This document shows, one piece after another, positions 23,587 through 35,175 of a stretch of DNA of 64,000 nt. Position 1 is the first letter of the stretch. Each line of letters opens with the position of its first letter. The stretch comes from Scalesia atractyloides (taxonomy: Eukaryota > Streptophyta > Magnoliopsida > Asterales > Asteraceae), in assembly GCA_947069175.1 (NCBI GenBank), contig CAMTDV010000019.1, forward strand, positions 70,865,358-70,929,357, written 5' to 3'. Made by a program: the position numbers and the translations under genes. The notes under the pieces were generated by a model, which was not told where the DNA came from, ran no database searches, and saw only the letters and a program-made list of their open reading frames with translations.

Positions 23587-24475
23587 ACTATAACTAGTGT
23601 TAACAGACAAGTTTGTTGTCCTCAAGTAAACATCCTGTTGGTTATGTAAATAACTGGTGTATCCTAATCAAAAGATTAGAGTTTAAATCTTGCAAGATGT
23701 TGATTGTAGTGTACAACGTACTCTAGTGCAGCCTATCCGTCATGGACTCATGGTGTTTAGACAAACTTGAGCTTTCTAGATTTATCATGTAACTAATTTT
23801 TTTATAGTACTATGGTTATTTTTATAATTTTCAAACTTTAATAACACATCCCCATAAGTAATGATGATTAGCGTAATGGAACAGAGTTTGGCAACAATGA
23901 GATCCAAAGAAACTTGAAAAAATAATAGAACATTCAACTAAGGAAAACCATTTTTGAAAACACCCAAGAGATAGTGGAAACAAGATAAAAGATAAATATC
24001 AAACAAAAATAATAAAAATAATCTCCAAAATCAAAACCTATAAATAAACACACTTGGTATCATACTCTCTGTTTTCGAAAAAAAATCGTCCACGAGTTTG
24101 CCTCGAACCAAAGCCATCTAGGTCAAAGGGAATATCGGGTCTTTTACAAGTGTTTCTGTTCCCTGTCACATCTGTGGTAAAAAATATTCAAGTTTAGAAA
24201 TTATGATAATCTATTCCAGAAAGTATACATGGACAACTATGTCAAATGAATGGAAAGTTTAGAAATCATTTATTCCAGAAAGTATAAATGGGCAACTATG
24301 TCAAATATATGGAAATATGGAATTGAATGCAACCTTATTATACAGTTACATGTTGAATCATTAAGTTCTTAAGTATCATAATTTAATTATCAAATTAAGC
24401 TTTATTGTTTTTAAATGATGACTTTCTCTTATCAACCATACTTATATTGTTTACAAGTATATTGTTTAGACCACC
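23587..24475. other. AT-rich spacer
   Basis: No gene or clear element was seen. A partial internal duplication TTTAGAAAT..ATTCCAGAAAGTATA..GGGCAACTATGTCAAAT occurs at about 24193-24312. Confidence 0.55.
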
Positions 24476-24478
24476 CGT

Positions 24479-24792
24479 ATTGGGGTTTTTTGGACGTTTT
24501 TCCCAAAAAAACGTCCAAACACGCCTGGTAACAACCCCCTAGAGTGTTTTTTGAAAAAAAAATGTTGGAGCGTGCTTTTTAAAATGCCTTCACTTTTCTA
24601 TTTGGCCAATCATGCCACTACACCTATTTCTTCATTAGTTTTAATTAAAAAAATAATAGTTGGGTAATCATTGGATGGACATTATACCACTACACCCGTT
24701 TTAAAAAAAAGTCACATTGCTGACTGGACCGCCACATGGCGCAAAACACCCAAGGGTGGGGGCGTTAATTTCCCCTCCCACTACACATGGTC
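24479..24792. mobile_element. PIF/Harbinger-like MITE (314 bp)
   Basis: Termini GACCACCCGTATTGGGG and CCACTACACATGGTC form imperfect inverted repeats. TTA is duplicated at 24476-24478 and 24793-24795, as expected of Harbinger/Tourist elements. No coding sequence. Confidence 0.75.
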
Positions 24793-24794
24793 TT

Positions 24795-25231
24795 AGAGTA
24801 AATTGCATTTTATGTCTTTTAAGTTTGAGTCCGATTGCAAATGTTATCCTTTGACTAACAAAATTACACTCCTTTAGGTTAATGTTTCTCATTAGGCGGT
24901 GTCCTTTTGTCTAACTCAGTTAATTTTTTCTGTTAATTCATAAAACGTGTAGTTCACATGAGGACATAATGATCATTTTTCACTTGATAACTAAAACAAA
25001 ATTAAATAAAACTAATATATATTCATAACAAAATAAGTGAAGATGACCATTGTTTCCTCATGTGAGTGACATGTGTTAAGAGTTAACAAAAAAAATTAAC
25101 TGGGTTAGGGCGTAAGGACACCGCATAATGAGAAACAGTAACATAAAGAACATCCAGTGTAATTTCGTTAGTTGAAGGGCGATGCTTGTAATTTGTTTCA
25201 AACTTAAAGGACGTAAAATACAATTTACTCT
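24795..25231. mobile_element. Fold-back MITE with AGAGTAAAT ends (437 bp)
   Basis: The left arm AGAGTAAATTGCATTTTATG and the right arm GTAAAATACAATTTACTCT are inverted and continue far inwards with interruptions (for example GACATAATGATCATT / GATGACCATTGTTTCC). Ends match the fold-back elements at 35932-36354 and 46064-47266. No clear target duplication was found. It abuts the Harbinger-like MITE. Confidence 0.7.
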
Positions 25232-25649
25232 ATTATTTATTGACATGTTTATATGGAAGTACTCATGACAAACAATAAACCTCCTTGGTCATAAAATAGG
25301 CAAACATCATGTGTCGACTTTAAATTCATTATCAGAAAATGCATTGAAGTATACAATTCTGAGTTACTTGATATTAAATAAAACTCGAAAAAATTACCTC
25401 ACTCGACGGCATACAATAGATACGGGAAAATAAAGTCGATTTGTGAAAATAAAGTGGATACATATAAGGTATAATGGTATACGCAGAAAATTAATTAGGT
25501 ACATAAAAATTCAACAAATTTCACATATTAAAAAAATGGTAAGATATTCTGCTAGTAAGGTACGTAAAAAGTTGTATTATGAATTTATTGAAAGTAAATA
25601 AGTAAATATGATATTTATGAAAATGAGACGCATTTGATATATGTGATAT

Positions 25650-26496
25650 CTAGGTTATAACCCCGTGTATTACACGGGTTAAGTAAATAAAAAATCAAAT
25701 AATTAATAATAAAGATTTAACAATTATAAAATGATATTTTAAGACATTTTTTTGATATCCAAACCAACTTTTGTGTCATGTATAATCAAAACTTGTGATG
25801 TTTGTCAAGTTTATAAATATGAAAGCATTTGAACCATCTATTAGAAGACAAACTGTATTATCGACTTTCTCACGAGTTTTAACAATCATATAAACATACA
25901 TTTAATAACCCAAGTTTTATTTAAATAGTAGTGGTCTTAATTTATTAGTTCTAAAATAAATGTTGAAATGTCCATATTAGGCATATAGCAATTAGCCAAT
26001 TACATAAACTTATAGCTACAAAATAATTAGATAAGTATAAATTATCGGTAATTATTAAATTATATAACTTTAAAATTTAAATTTTGGACGTGAGTTGCAT
26101 CTTAAAAAGATGGTTGTTTTTGGATATATTTTTTTAGTATGATAAATGTAGTTGTTCTTCTTCTTGCATTTTAAATATATTAAATAAATAAATAATTTAT
26201 TAAGCAAGAAAATTGTTCCCTACACCCTAAAATGCTCAATATTTGTTTCAATCATTAAGATATAATTTCTAACCTTTTAATTAATATAAATAAATAATAA
26301 GATATTTGATAGAACTTTATCCGTAATTTCTTAAATGTTTGAAACATATATTAAATTTAATAATTTAAATAAAACAATAATGTTTGAAACATATATTAGA
26401 TTTAAAAATTTAAATAAAATAGTAATTATCTACAATTAAAGATGGTCTAAAATAATGACATGTGTCCTTTCAGTTTCTTTTATTATATAGTATAGA
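25650..26496 (-). mobile_element. Non-autonomous Helitron-like element (minus strand)
   Basis: Read on the minus strand it begins TCTATACTATATAATAAAAG after an A. It ends with a short hairpin (ACCCGTGTAATACACGGGG) and TTATAACCTAG, fitting the 5'-TC / hairpin / CTRR-3' Helitron pattern. The base after CTAG is A, not the preferred T, which lowers confidence. No Rep/helicase is present. Confidence 0.6.
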
Positions 26497-27143
26497 TATG
26501 AATATGAGACGCAATAGTCATTCATCTATACCTATTGCATTTCAAAGATACAATAAAAGTGCAAAGGAAGTTAAGTAGACGTTGTCTAAGTAAAACAAAA
26601 TTATGCATGTGTTTATGAGATTTTCATAGTACTATGTTTAATGACCAACATATTTTCTTTAATCGCAAATCTTACATTATCCAAATTACAAAAAATAAAT
26701 CATAATTTACTTCTTGTTCAGGATTGAACTCAAAATCTCCATTAAGACCATACATAGTGGAGGTGGGGAAGCCACAACCATACCGAAACACCACCCCGGA
26801 GACGGTGTTGAGGCTGGCGTGGGGGGAGGGGGGATTTCACCCGATGTTGTGTTGTTGATAACGATGATGTGGGCGATGATGATTGGGTGTGGTTTAGATA
26901 TTTGTTTTATAAAATAATAATAAAAAGTGTGTGTCATGTGTGACACCACGCCACCCTTTTACGACACATCCCATCTTGCCCTCTTTTGGATCACACCACT
27001 CTTCTGACAATTGCTGACATGACTGTCACTTGGCGTTTCACGCCTCCTTTTCAAACCTTCTCATTCCGTATAGCCTAAGAGACAAAAGCATGTACCAAAC
27101 ATACAATAATCTTACTCTTAAATTAGTTTATAAGAAAGACATC

Positions 27144-27169
27144 TGAAGAAACCCTGGACCAACTAGACT
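27144..27169 (-). repeat. Remnant of the 3' LTR end of the family M element
   Basis: TGAAGAAACCCTGGACCAAC continuing to TAGAC repeats the start of the LTR at 27484 with one or two changes and is followed inwards by gag sequence. It lies next to the target duplication, so it marks the true element end. Confidence 0.75.
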
Positions 27170-27419
27170 GAGCATACATAGCGTTTAGAGTCGCTTGATA
27201 TTTGATTAACCACGATAATGGAGTTTCTCCAGGTGGTAAAGTCGACGTAACATCAACCCGAGGAGCCACCGGCGTTACAGGAATACTCGCATGATTAGGA
27301 TCATACTGAGCATTAGCTTCGCCGGAAGAATCCTCAACTATTTGTCCGTCGACCTGAGGTCCGACAACAACGCGTCGAATCCCTGATCGAGGACCTTGAA
27401 AAGATGATCCGTCAGCCAT
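27170..27419 (-). pseudogene. gag N-terminal fragment of the family M element
   Basis: ATG at 27419 opens MADGSSFQGPRSGIRR and runs to SWLIKYQATLNAMYAQ. There the sequence switches into the LTR remnant, so about 82 residues are original. The protein is not a known domain by eye. It is called gag because it lies right behind the primer site, like the MADQ start in the sister copy at 49246-50032. An earlier fusion or host gene cannot be strictly excluded. Confidence 0.55.
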
Positions 27420-27470
27420 GATGCTGCAGATCTAAGTGAAACGAAACGAAAGATGAGAAAGAATTGAAAT

Positions 27471-27483
27471 CGGTGGGCGCCAA
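27471..27483 (-). promoter_or_regulatory. Primer-binding site of the family M element
   Basis: Minus-strand TTGGCGCCCACCG directly follows the LTR end (TTTCTTCA). The sister copy has TTGGCGCCCATCG at 49233-49245. Confidence 0.75.
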
Positions 27484-28132
27484 TGAAGAAACCCTAGACC
27501 AACTAGACCGGAATCTAAGTAGATCTATAGAATGGACTCTGCATAAAAGGGTTAACCCTTCGTTTGGTTTCACGATGGATGATGAATAAAACAGTACTCC
27601 GGCTGAACCTGCAAAACAGAACACCGTTAGCTCGCCACGGGGAGAAGGGGGGTTCTCTCCATGACCACCCTCCGGCGTGAGAATAAGTACAGGTAGTCGG
27701 GAGTAAGTATTGTAAGAGAGATAGTAGTTGAGAGTGAATACCTTTCATTGAACTCCAAATTACTTATTTATAGCCGGTGTTTGACGCCAAAAGGAGAGAT
27801 TGTTAACTTTAACGGAATCTTCTGCTATTCCGTTAATGTTTTTTGGCAATCCGTTAGTGCACACGGATCGTGAGCTCATCAGTGGTTAGGGAGGTGCCAC
27901 GTGTCAACATGAGATCAATACATCTTATAAATGTGAGCATGCCATCTGTAACATCCGTCGAAAAACGGGTTTTCCAAACCCGCTTCGTTTATTAATCGAA
28001 TATCCAGTCAAATTTTTTCATTTCATATTTATCGCTCAAATTAATTTTAAACAATACATAATTAATAAACAATGTTAGAATTTAAAACCATAATTAATAA
28101 ATAATAAAAATAAGAGAATAAAAAATAAAGGA

Positions 28133-28206
28133 GGCTGCCGGGTTTCGAACCCGGGTCAGCCGGTTCAACAAACAGACAACAACCACAACACCACTCCGCC
28201 ACATGA
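28133..28206 (-). other. tRNA-like module a (serine/leucine type) in solo LTR 27947-30491
   Basis: On the minus strand it shows TGGCGGAGTGGTGTTG, then GACCCGGGTTCGAAACCCGG, a strong B box inside a T-arm hairpin. Same position and strand as in the full element. Confidence 0.7.
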
Positions 28207-29056
28207 GTCTTTTGTTAATATACTGAAACAACTAATACTTATAATAAAACTCGAAATCAAATCCAGTAATCAGCGCGCCCAATCCGCAGTCGCCGGAAAT
28301 ACCGACGATTTCGCTAAATTTCGACCGTTTCCTTTGACTGAACGCGTGAATTAACTTCGGCATCGGTTATAACCGATGTCTAATCCCCCAATTCAAGTCG
28401 TAACCGCCGGAGAAACATTGACCACGAATCAAGATCAAATTCAGACTCGATTCATTCTGTTTCTTCCTTATAAATACTCACCCAAGTCTCTGGTAATCTT
28501 TTCGCTCAAAATCGCACAATTTCTCGAAGTCTTAGCACTCGCTGGAGATATTCTGCATTCGCCGGACTTTCACCGGAAAACCGAGACTTACACCAAATCG
28601 GTAATTTTCTCGACTCTTTCGTTTTCAAACCATTGTTAGACATATATTAACTTCATTCCTTCAACCAGAATCGGTCTCAGACGACGTTGCCGGAAAAACC
28701 TGCACTCGCCGGAAAATCACTGAATATTCCGAAGTCACGCTGTGAATCGGTACAATCATCTAAACCCCCTGATAACCCTTGCTTAATAACTTAATTTCAC
28801 AATTCGTTGATCAAAACTGTTAATTGATCCACTCAGACGGAATTCACAAATCAGAGCCGACGACACTTGCCGGAAATCTGAGAAAAACATCCTGTTCGGT
28901 ACATTCGATTCCGTAACCCTCTTTATCCATTACATTTCAATCAATTATATGTTAGACGAACGATTTAAACAAGAACAGTTGGACATCTTTGTCTGTGTCT
29001 TTATGAATGAAGAAGAACATTGTGTATAAATTTTATTAAAACAGAATATTTAACCA

Positions 29057-29475
29057 GGTTAGACACACAGTCCAGCGGTGGACTGTGTGCAATCACACAG
29101 CGCACGTCACGAGTTCGAACCTTACAACGCACCGATTTTCAGAATTAAAACCAACCTTTTTAAAACTGAATCAGAACAAGTCACAGTATGTTTATAAGAG
29201 TAATATAAACCATAAGTTAAACAGATTAGACACACAGCCCAACTGGTTGGGCTGTGCGCTTACGAACCGAAGGACCCGAGTTCGACTCCGGGTCCCTGCA
29301 ACCGGTTCGACATATAAATCCTTTTCAATATAAACCAAATAAAATAACAAGCTAATCAGTATATATATATATATATAATTAAAACATAGAATATTTCGGG
29401 TTAGACACGTAGCTCAGTTGGTAGAGCTGCGTGCACGCGTACGAGAGGTCCCGGGTTCGAACCTCACTCAGCGCA
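29057..29475 (+). other. Tandem array of three tRNA-like modules in solo LTR 27947-30491
   Basis: Modules at 29057-29131, 29224-29300 and 29398-29475. The middle one has a perfect D-arm hairpin (GCCC-AACTGGTT-GGGC) and a near-perfect T-arm around GAGTTCGACTC. The third has GTAGCTCAGTTGGTAGAGC and GGGTTCGAACCTC. Stem pairing is retained although loop sequences differ from the full element, which hints at tRNA ancestry and not simple repeats. Confidence 0.75.
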
Positions 29476-30830
29476 CAACATTTCCACAGTCCGACCGGTC
29501 AACGGTCAAAAAGTCAAAATTTTTATTTTCTTTTTATTTATTTATTTAATTTAAAAATCAATTAAAAATACTTAAAAATAATATTTTTAAAGTTAGGAAA
29601 TGGCCTTAAACTCACAAAAATAAATCTAAAAATCCTATTAAGTTTGTTAATTAAAAGTATTAGTCTCAAATAAAATCCATTTATTTACCGAACCATTTCG
29701 TTATTATTTTAGGTTAGTTTTCCTCGTCGATCAAATCCCAAAACTCGTGCGCATCCAACATCATCAAAAGAACGCACCCAATGTGAGTGAATTCTTACAA
29801 ATTCCCCTTTTTATTCATGTTTTGGGGTGTATCATGTGTCGCTTTGATTATTTCGCTTATTCAAACTCGTGCTATTACCATTATATGATCTAACTTATAA
29901 TGTAAATATTGTTTGTTGTAATGTGTGTTTACATTTAGTCAAGTTGCGTGCAAATCAATTCATTAGGCCCATCAGTTCCCCGTTGGAGACGGGTTGAACA
30001 TCGCGTGCCTCAAAATCATTCATTAGGCCCATCAGTTCCTCGTGGGAGACGAGTTGAACATCGCGTGCCTCAAAATCATTCATTTGGGTGTGTGCGTGTG
30101 TATTAATTAATATTATGTGTTTTGTGATTAAACTTACATTTACGTTTATTCATATTTGGTTATGCACAATTTTATTCAAATAACCAACATAACTAATCCT
30201 TGCAAATGTTTAAATAAGATTCACTCGCCAACTTTTTGTTGACCCAAAACCCTATTTTTACACATGATACAGGTGGACAGGTTGAAGCAAGGAACACGTA
30301 GGAAATTGCCTTAGAAGAAAAATAATGAAGTCTTGATAAATGTATAGAACATGTTGTACTTGTATATTGATTGTAATGTTCTCCTTTAAAAGGAAATAAT
30401 AAATATAAAACTTAATAGTAAATGTCATGAGCTTTGATGAAAACCCAATCATGCCCCGATCACCATTTCCGCTGCGGGTCGGGGTGTGACACCATCACCG
30501 TGATCTTCCTCAACCGTCCAGATGCTGCCATGTGGCAATTGGTTATAATCGAAAAGATGCTTGCACGATTGGGTGTTAATGGCTTCTAGAAGGTTTCACA
30601 GTTGTTACCCATCTATTATTCGCCACGTGTACATTCTGTTACAACAGAACAGATTCCCTTTGCTTCTGCACCAAGTCAAGGATTTTACTAAGGGAAAGTT
30701 TCTCAGGATTTACTGTTTCCTTGCGCGAGAAGCGCAAGTTAGTTAACTAATCTTCCTTCTTCTCCTTGCTGCTTAGCGCAACGTTTGGTGGATACTTGCT
30801 TTGATATAAATATCTGCGCAAGGTTTGTGC

Positions 30831-31044
30831 ATGAAACATTATCAAACGAGAATGTTCAATGTTAACTTTGAACCTTTTGCGAGCCCGCGCAAGGTAGTTA
30901 AATGAAGCATTATCAAACGAGAATGTTCAAGGTTAACTTTGAACCTTGCGCGAGCCCGCACAAGGTAGTTAAATGAAGCATTTATCCAAAGAGAATATTC
31001 AAGGTTAACTTTGAATCTTGCGCGAGCCCGCGCAAGGTAGTTAT
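30831..31044. repeat. Three 71-bp tandem repeats in the family M LTR
   Basis: Units start ATGAA.CATT at 30831, 30902 and 30973 and each contains GTTAACTTTGAA and GCGAGCCCGC.CAAGGTAGTT. The GCGCAAG motif recurs elsewhere in family M LTRs. Confidence 0.85.
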
Positions 31045-31376
31045 ATGATCCTTTCATCTCTTGGATATTTGGCGCAGAGTTCTAATAAATCTTATTTTGG
31101 CAAAGAAGTATGCACGCAGTTTTCTTAAAAGTTATTAATGGGTATGGTTTCCTTGATTGGCGCAAGATTTTTGAGACCATACCCCTTCAACATCTTTTCA
31201 ATATATTTTGATATAACTAGATCACAAGCACTTTGGTATCCACAATATGTCAATCTAGTATTTACACTTATATAGATTTTATAAGTCTAGATTTAAAAAT
31301 AGAACCGGTGAGTGTGTAAATTAAATAAAATTATCTAAAGTTGGTTTTTTAAATTAAATATTCTTATCTATATTTA

Positions 31377-31855
31377 TATTCTATTCTATTTTATTCTACT
31401 ATATAACATTTCTAATTGTGAATAGTGATTAGGACATGTGGCATTCTACTATTGGTCCATGTTTTATTTTTCTTTTTTTTTTTATTAAATGAAATGTGTA
31501 TAGGTATTATGTATAATATTAAAGCTTATATTTTTATAAAATGATAAGAAAGCTTATATAGTATCAAGGGTTTTTAAAACGAGTAGGTTATGTTCGTGCG
31601 TTGACGCGGTTCTGTTGCTTTTAACCAACCAAAAACAATAGTTTTTTATTATCTTGGTCCTGGTACCGAGCACGTGTTGTTAACCCTTTTGTTACACTAC
31701 CACTTTATATTTTTTGTTTTCTTTAGATTGCTAACGCAACTATATTTGGGTTTTCTCTTCTGGTTGTTATACTGAGCTTTGACTTCATACGAACCGAACG
31801 ATAGTGACAAAATCCCACTGCGTGTACCCGCCGTGAAGCGCGGGCATAAACCTAG
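31377..31855 (+). mobile_element. Non-autonomous Helitron-like element (479 bp)
   Basis: It begins TCTATATTTATATTC after A and ends with a short GC hairpin (CCGCCGTGAAGCGCGGGC), then ATAAACCTAG before a T. This fits the Helitron A|TC..CTRR|T rule. No coding sequence. Confidence 0.65.
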
Positions 31856-32637
31856 TTATATACAATGCATAATACAAGATCATTTTAAGATATCTAAAAA
31901 TTAAGAACTTTATTTTTTTTTGCTTTAATACATAAGGTACAATTTAAAATGAAAATAAATTAGTCTTTCAAACACTAATTAAATTTTAATACTCTCATTC
32001 TAATTACACTTTAACAAAATTATATATAATTAGTTTGTAGCTACACTTTATCCTCTTATAAAAAAACTATCCCTTGATTATTAAACGGTCATAACTTTTA
32101 TTTTATACGTAAATATTAAAAAAATACACCATAAAAACGAGTATTTTATTCTCTTTAATGTGGGTATAGTATTGCTATAGTTTCTTTTAATTAAAAAATT
32201 GATATGTTATGTAATTAACAATGTTTAATGGTGAATAATAATGGAATCGCTAACTGAAAACAGACGAAATTGAATTGAATTAACCAAAAACTAAATTAAC
32301 TGAAAATCGATTAACCAAAACCCGAATTAACTAAAACAACTATCGGTTTTTTTGTAACCTCGTGTAATCAAAATTAACCGAACCTAACCATTCATATTTT
32401 CATATATTTCTAGCTTTTATATCTTCAGTTAATTTATTTCCTATTTATACCTCCATTTTATGTATTTTTAAGTAACAGTTTTAATCCGAGTTAGGGTTTG
32501 GCTGTTAACAACTAAACAAATTAAACAAAATCGTAAATTTAACCGAATAAACCAAACCGATTGGTCAATAAAATAGACTAATCATTGACTTTGGTTTCGG
32601 TTAAGAATACTAACCGAACCAACCAGATACTACGAGG
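31856..32637. other. AT-rich spacer
   Basis: Nothing coding. A patch of repeated AACCGAA/AACTGAAA-type motifs (32250-32640) looks like a worn hAT-like repeat. Confidence 0.5.
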
Positions 32638-32649
32638 AACCAGCCAATG

Positions 32650-32790
32650 GGTTGGTGGTCCATTGGTAAAGGCAAAACCTTTAAAAACACTTAGGTGGAA
32701 AGGGGATGGTCTTGGGTTCAAGTCCTACAGACGACAAAGAATTAAAGAAATTAGCTGTTAAAATAAAATAAAATACTAGGAGTGTATGTG
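32650..32790 (+). repeat. SINE-like sequence with tRNA-type promoter
   Basis: A-box-like TGGTCCATTGGTAAAGGC and B-box-like GGGTTCAAGTCCT are about 40 bp apart, followed by an A-rich tail region (AAAATAAAATAAAATACTAG). This is the head structure of plant tRNA-derived SINEs. No target duplication was confirmed. Confidence 0.5.
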
Positions 32791-33734
32791 TTTTTTACCG
32801 CATTGCAAGGACACTTTTCAACTAATATAATATCACTCAAAGCCACGCGCTCTACCACCGTAACAATAACAATAAGGAAAAAAGAAAGCTGACATCCACT
32901 CACCCGTCGTCTCGGCAATCGGGCGCTTCCGTCGTTACCTCTTTGGAGTCATTGGCGCGTGTGTTTCACCTTCCGTCATACACGAGTACAACTAATTATT
33001 CTTCAACTACTCATTACCCCCTCATCGTCTTGCAATCATAAAATATACGAACTTTCACTTGCTTTTATGGCCCATAAAAACTTTTAAAAACATTTTTCTT
33101 AATTTTTTGAACGGCTTTTTTTAATATGTACACAGTTCTTTTTTAAAACTTATGGATCAATAATGGTGCAATCAAAACTAATTAATGACTGATAGTAAAT
33201 ATACAGTTGTGGATTAAAATATTTATGAATAACAAGCTTTTTTTTAATGATAAAACCAATTCTTTTTAAATTTCTTTTAAAACTCTCACGGTGTAACTTA
33301 CCAACTTGCAACAGTTCCGGTTTTAATGATATCAATTTTCAATTTTCTACTCGATTATAAAATTATGTATCGTTTTTATCTCACAGTATATCCATCGGGT
33401 TTGCAAACATATTAAGGCCTTATGTAGTAAAAAATTGCTCATTTGGATGCCTACATGTAATGCGGTCATAAACTCACATCTAAAAACCAATTTAAAATAA
33501 AAAAATATTCAACCACATGTCTAATAATTTTACCAAGTTAATAATTCATATCTCTAACAACTTCATCACACTATTTATCATAGTTTTTAAATCATATAAT
33601 AGATTAACATATTCAGTTAAGACGTTTAACCCGACAAGTATAATCTTACCTCATGTATGTACCAAACCCGTAAAATATTTCAAAACTAATTCCGGGTTCG
33701 CATATCCCTTCAAGTGTGCATTTTTTTTACCATT

Positions 33735-33942
33735 CTTTTTTTTAACGGTAAATTTGAATCACTGACGGACCATTTGAGTATCATCGTGCCACCAAAGGAA
33801 CCACACGATCATATCCATCTCTACTAGGCATAATGCCACACCTATTAAGGAGGAAACACAATAAACATAGGAAAACCTTCTTTGTGTGAGTCGAACCCAG
33901 GACCTATTGGTCCTAAAGCCTTATCCCACCACCAAGACCAAA
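33735..33942 (-). repeat. SINE-like sequence (minus strand)
   Basis: On the minus strand: TTGGTGGTGGGATAAGGC (A box), TGGGTTCGACTCACAC (B box), about 150 bp of body, and a terminal A-run (T-run on the plus strand at 33735-33743). The size of about 208 bp suits a plant SINE. Confidence 0.6.
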
Positions 33943-34537
33943 CACAGTAAAAACTCAAGGGACCAAAAGTGAAAAAAAATACTTATTTCTCCATTACTTG
34001 AAGTAGTTAGAGAAATATACTCAATTGGTCTGTGTGGGTAACCGAGCATCTCACATGCACGGAACGAACTTTTACTTTTTGTCCACATTTCCACCCAATT
34101 TAGCGACGCTTAATTCCATGTAAGTTTTACAATCACTTAAGTTTCCTTTTCTCCATCGTCAATTCTCGTAAATTCCGTTTCCTTTTTGTTAATTTGATCA
34201 TGGCATTGTGAATTTGTGATAAGTTTACTGTCGTTTGTGTTGTTGCGGTTGAGTGAGGGTTCTTTTGGTATTGAAATGGTCGATTTTTGCCCTAATTAAA
34301 GGTATTGTGGTCATTTTGAGTTAGATGTGATGATTACTGGTAATTTGCTCTGTATGATATATTGATATGCGTATATATGTAACTTGTATTCGCAATTTTG
34401 GTTAGGTTTTATGTATCTACTGATTTAGTTGCTTAAACACTAATGATTTCTTCAGAAGGGTTAAGTAGCTGTAGATTGATTTAGGAGCTAACGGTTTTGT
34501 GAATTATGATTTCTTCCTAATATGAATGTAGTAATAA

Positions 34538-34905
34538 CAGAGGTGTACACCAAAAAAAAAAAAAAAAAACTGGTTTGGGCCCGCCAAACCTTGGGCCAAA
34601 CCGGGTTGAGTCCTGACCTAACCCGACGGTTTGAGAACAGTTTGGGATTTCAAATCTAAAATTGATTCATAAACCGAACAGGTTTGGGCCAAATCGGTTT
34701 AGAACCCGCTTAATATAGGGTTGGGCCCAAACCGGTTTAGAACCCGACCGAAACCGATTTGGATGGGTTCGGACTTTCAAACCTAAAAGTGATTCATAAA
34801 CTGATCTGGTTTGGGCCTAACCGGTTTGAGCCCATGAGGAAAAAAACTGAGTCGGTTTACGGACCGAAAAGGTTTGGGCCTAAACTTGGTTTTTGTACAC
34901 CTCTG
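34538..34905. mobile_element. hAT-like element upstream of the host gene (368 bp)
   Basis: Termini CAGAGGTGTACACCAAAA and TTTTTGTACACCTCTG are inverted repeats enclosing GGTTTGGGCC / AACCGGTTT motifs. The 8-bp flanks do not match. It lies about 270 bp before the gene's ATG, possibly within a 5' UTR intron (a GTAAGT donor is at 34120); that placement is a guess. Confidence 0.65.
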
Positions 34906-35175
34906 CCAAGAAGTATGAAACTTGGTTTGAGTGCAATATGGATTGCATATTTTGTTGTTTGTTTGGGTGATCCTCTTTACTTGGTATGTGTCATGGGTCA
35001 TTTGGCTGTTTGCTACTAAAATTGATTAGTAGTGTAACTTAACAATTGCGACTTAAATTGCAATATCGGTTTAAAGTTAAACACGCAACCAAGCACCCTC
35101 TTGGAATTTGTGCTATTTCATATCAGTTTCAGACACTAACATAACCTTTTTCTATCAAAAGATTCCCGAAAAAAA

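Larger units (their letters stand above)
27947..30491 (+). mobile_element. Solo LTR of the Tekay-like family (2545 bp)
   Basis: It starts TGTAACATCCG and ends GGGGTGTGACA. It is homologous along its length to 6951-9645, including all four tRNA-like modules. Exact target duplication CCATC at 27942-27946 and 30492-30496. No internal region, so it is the product of LTR-LTR recombination after insertion into the family M LTR. Confidence 0.93.
27144..31189 (-). mobile_element. Family M LTR element (minus strand), internally deleted, with a nested solo LTR
   Basis: It is flanked by an exact 5-bp duplication ACATC (27139-27143 and 31190-31194). On the minus strand: one LTR (31189 to 27484, interrupted by the nested solo LTR), primer site TTGGCGCCCACCG, leader, start of gag, then directly the last 25 or so bases of the second LTR. 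The rest of gag, pol and almost all of the 3' LTR are deleted. A TGGCGCC primer site is typical of Athila/Tat-type Ty3 elements; that class is an inference. Confidence 0.8.
27484..31189 (-). repeat. 5' LTR of the family M element (about 1156 bp without the insertion)
   Basis: Ends TGAAGGGGTATGGTC and GGTTTCTTCA in element orientation. It shares the GGAGAAG.GGGGGTTCTC and ACCACCCTCCGGCGTGAGAATAAGTA block with 16214-23581 and 49246-50032. It is split by the solo LTR at 27947-30491. Confidence 0.8.

Noticed and set aside
27123..27419. A complete 98-residue host protein
   Set aside because: Its last residues are encoded by an LTR remnant and it starts behind a retrotransposon primer site, so it is a truncated gag.
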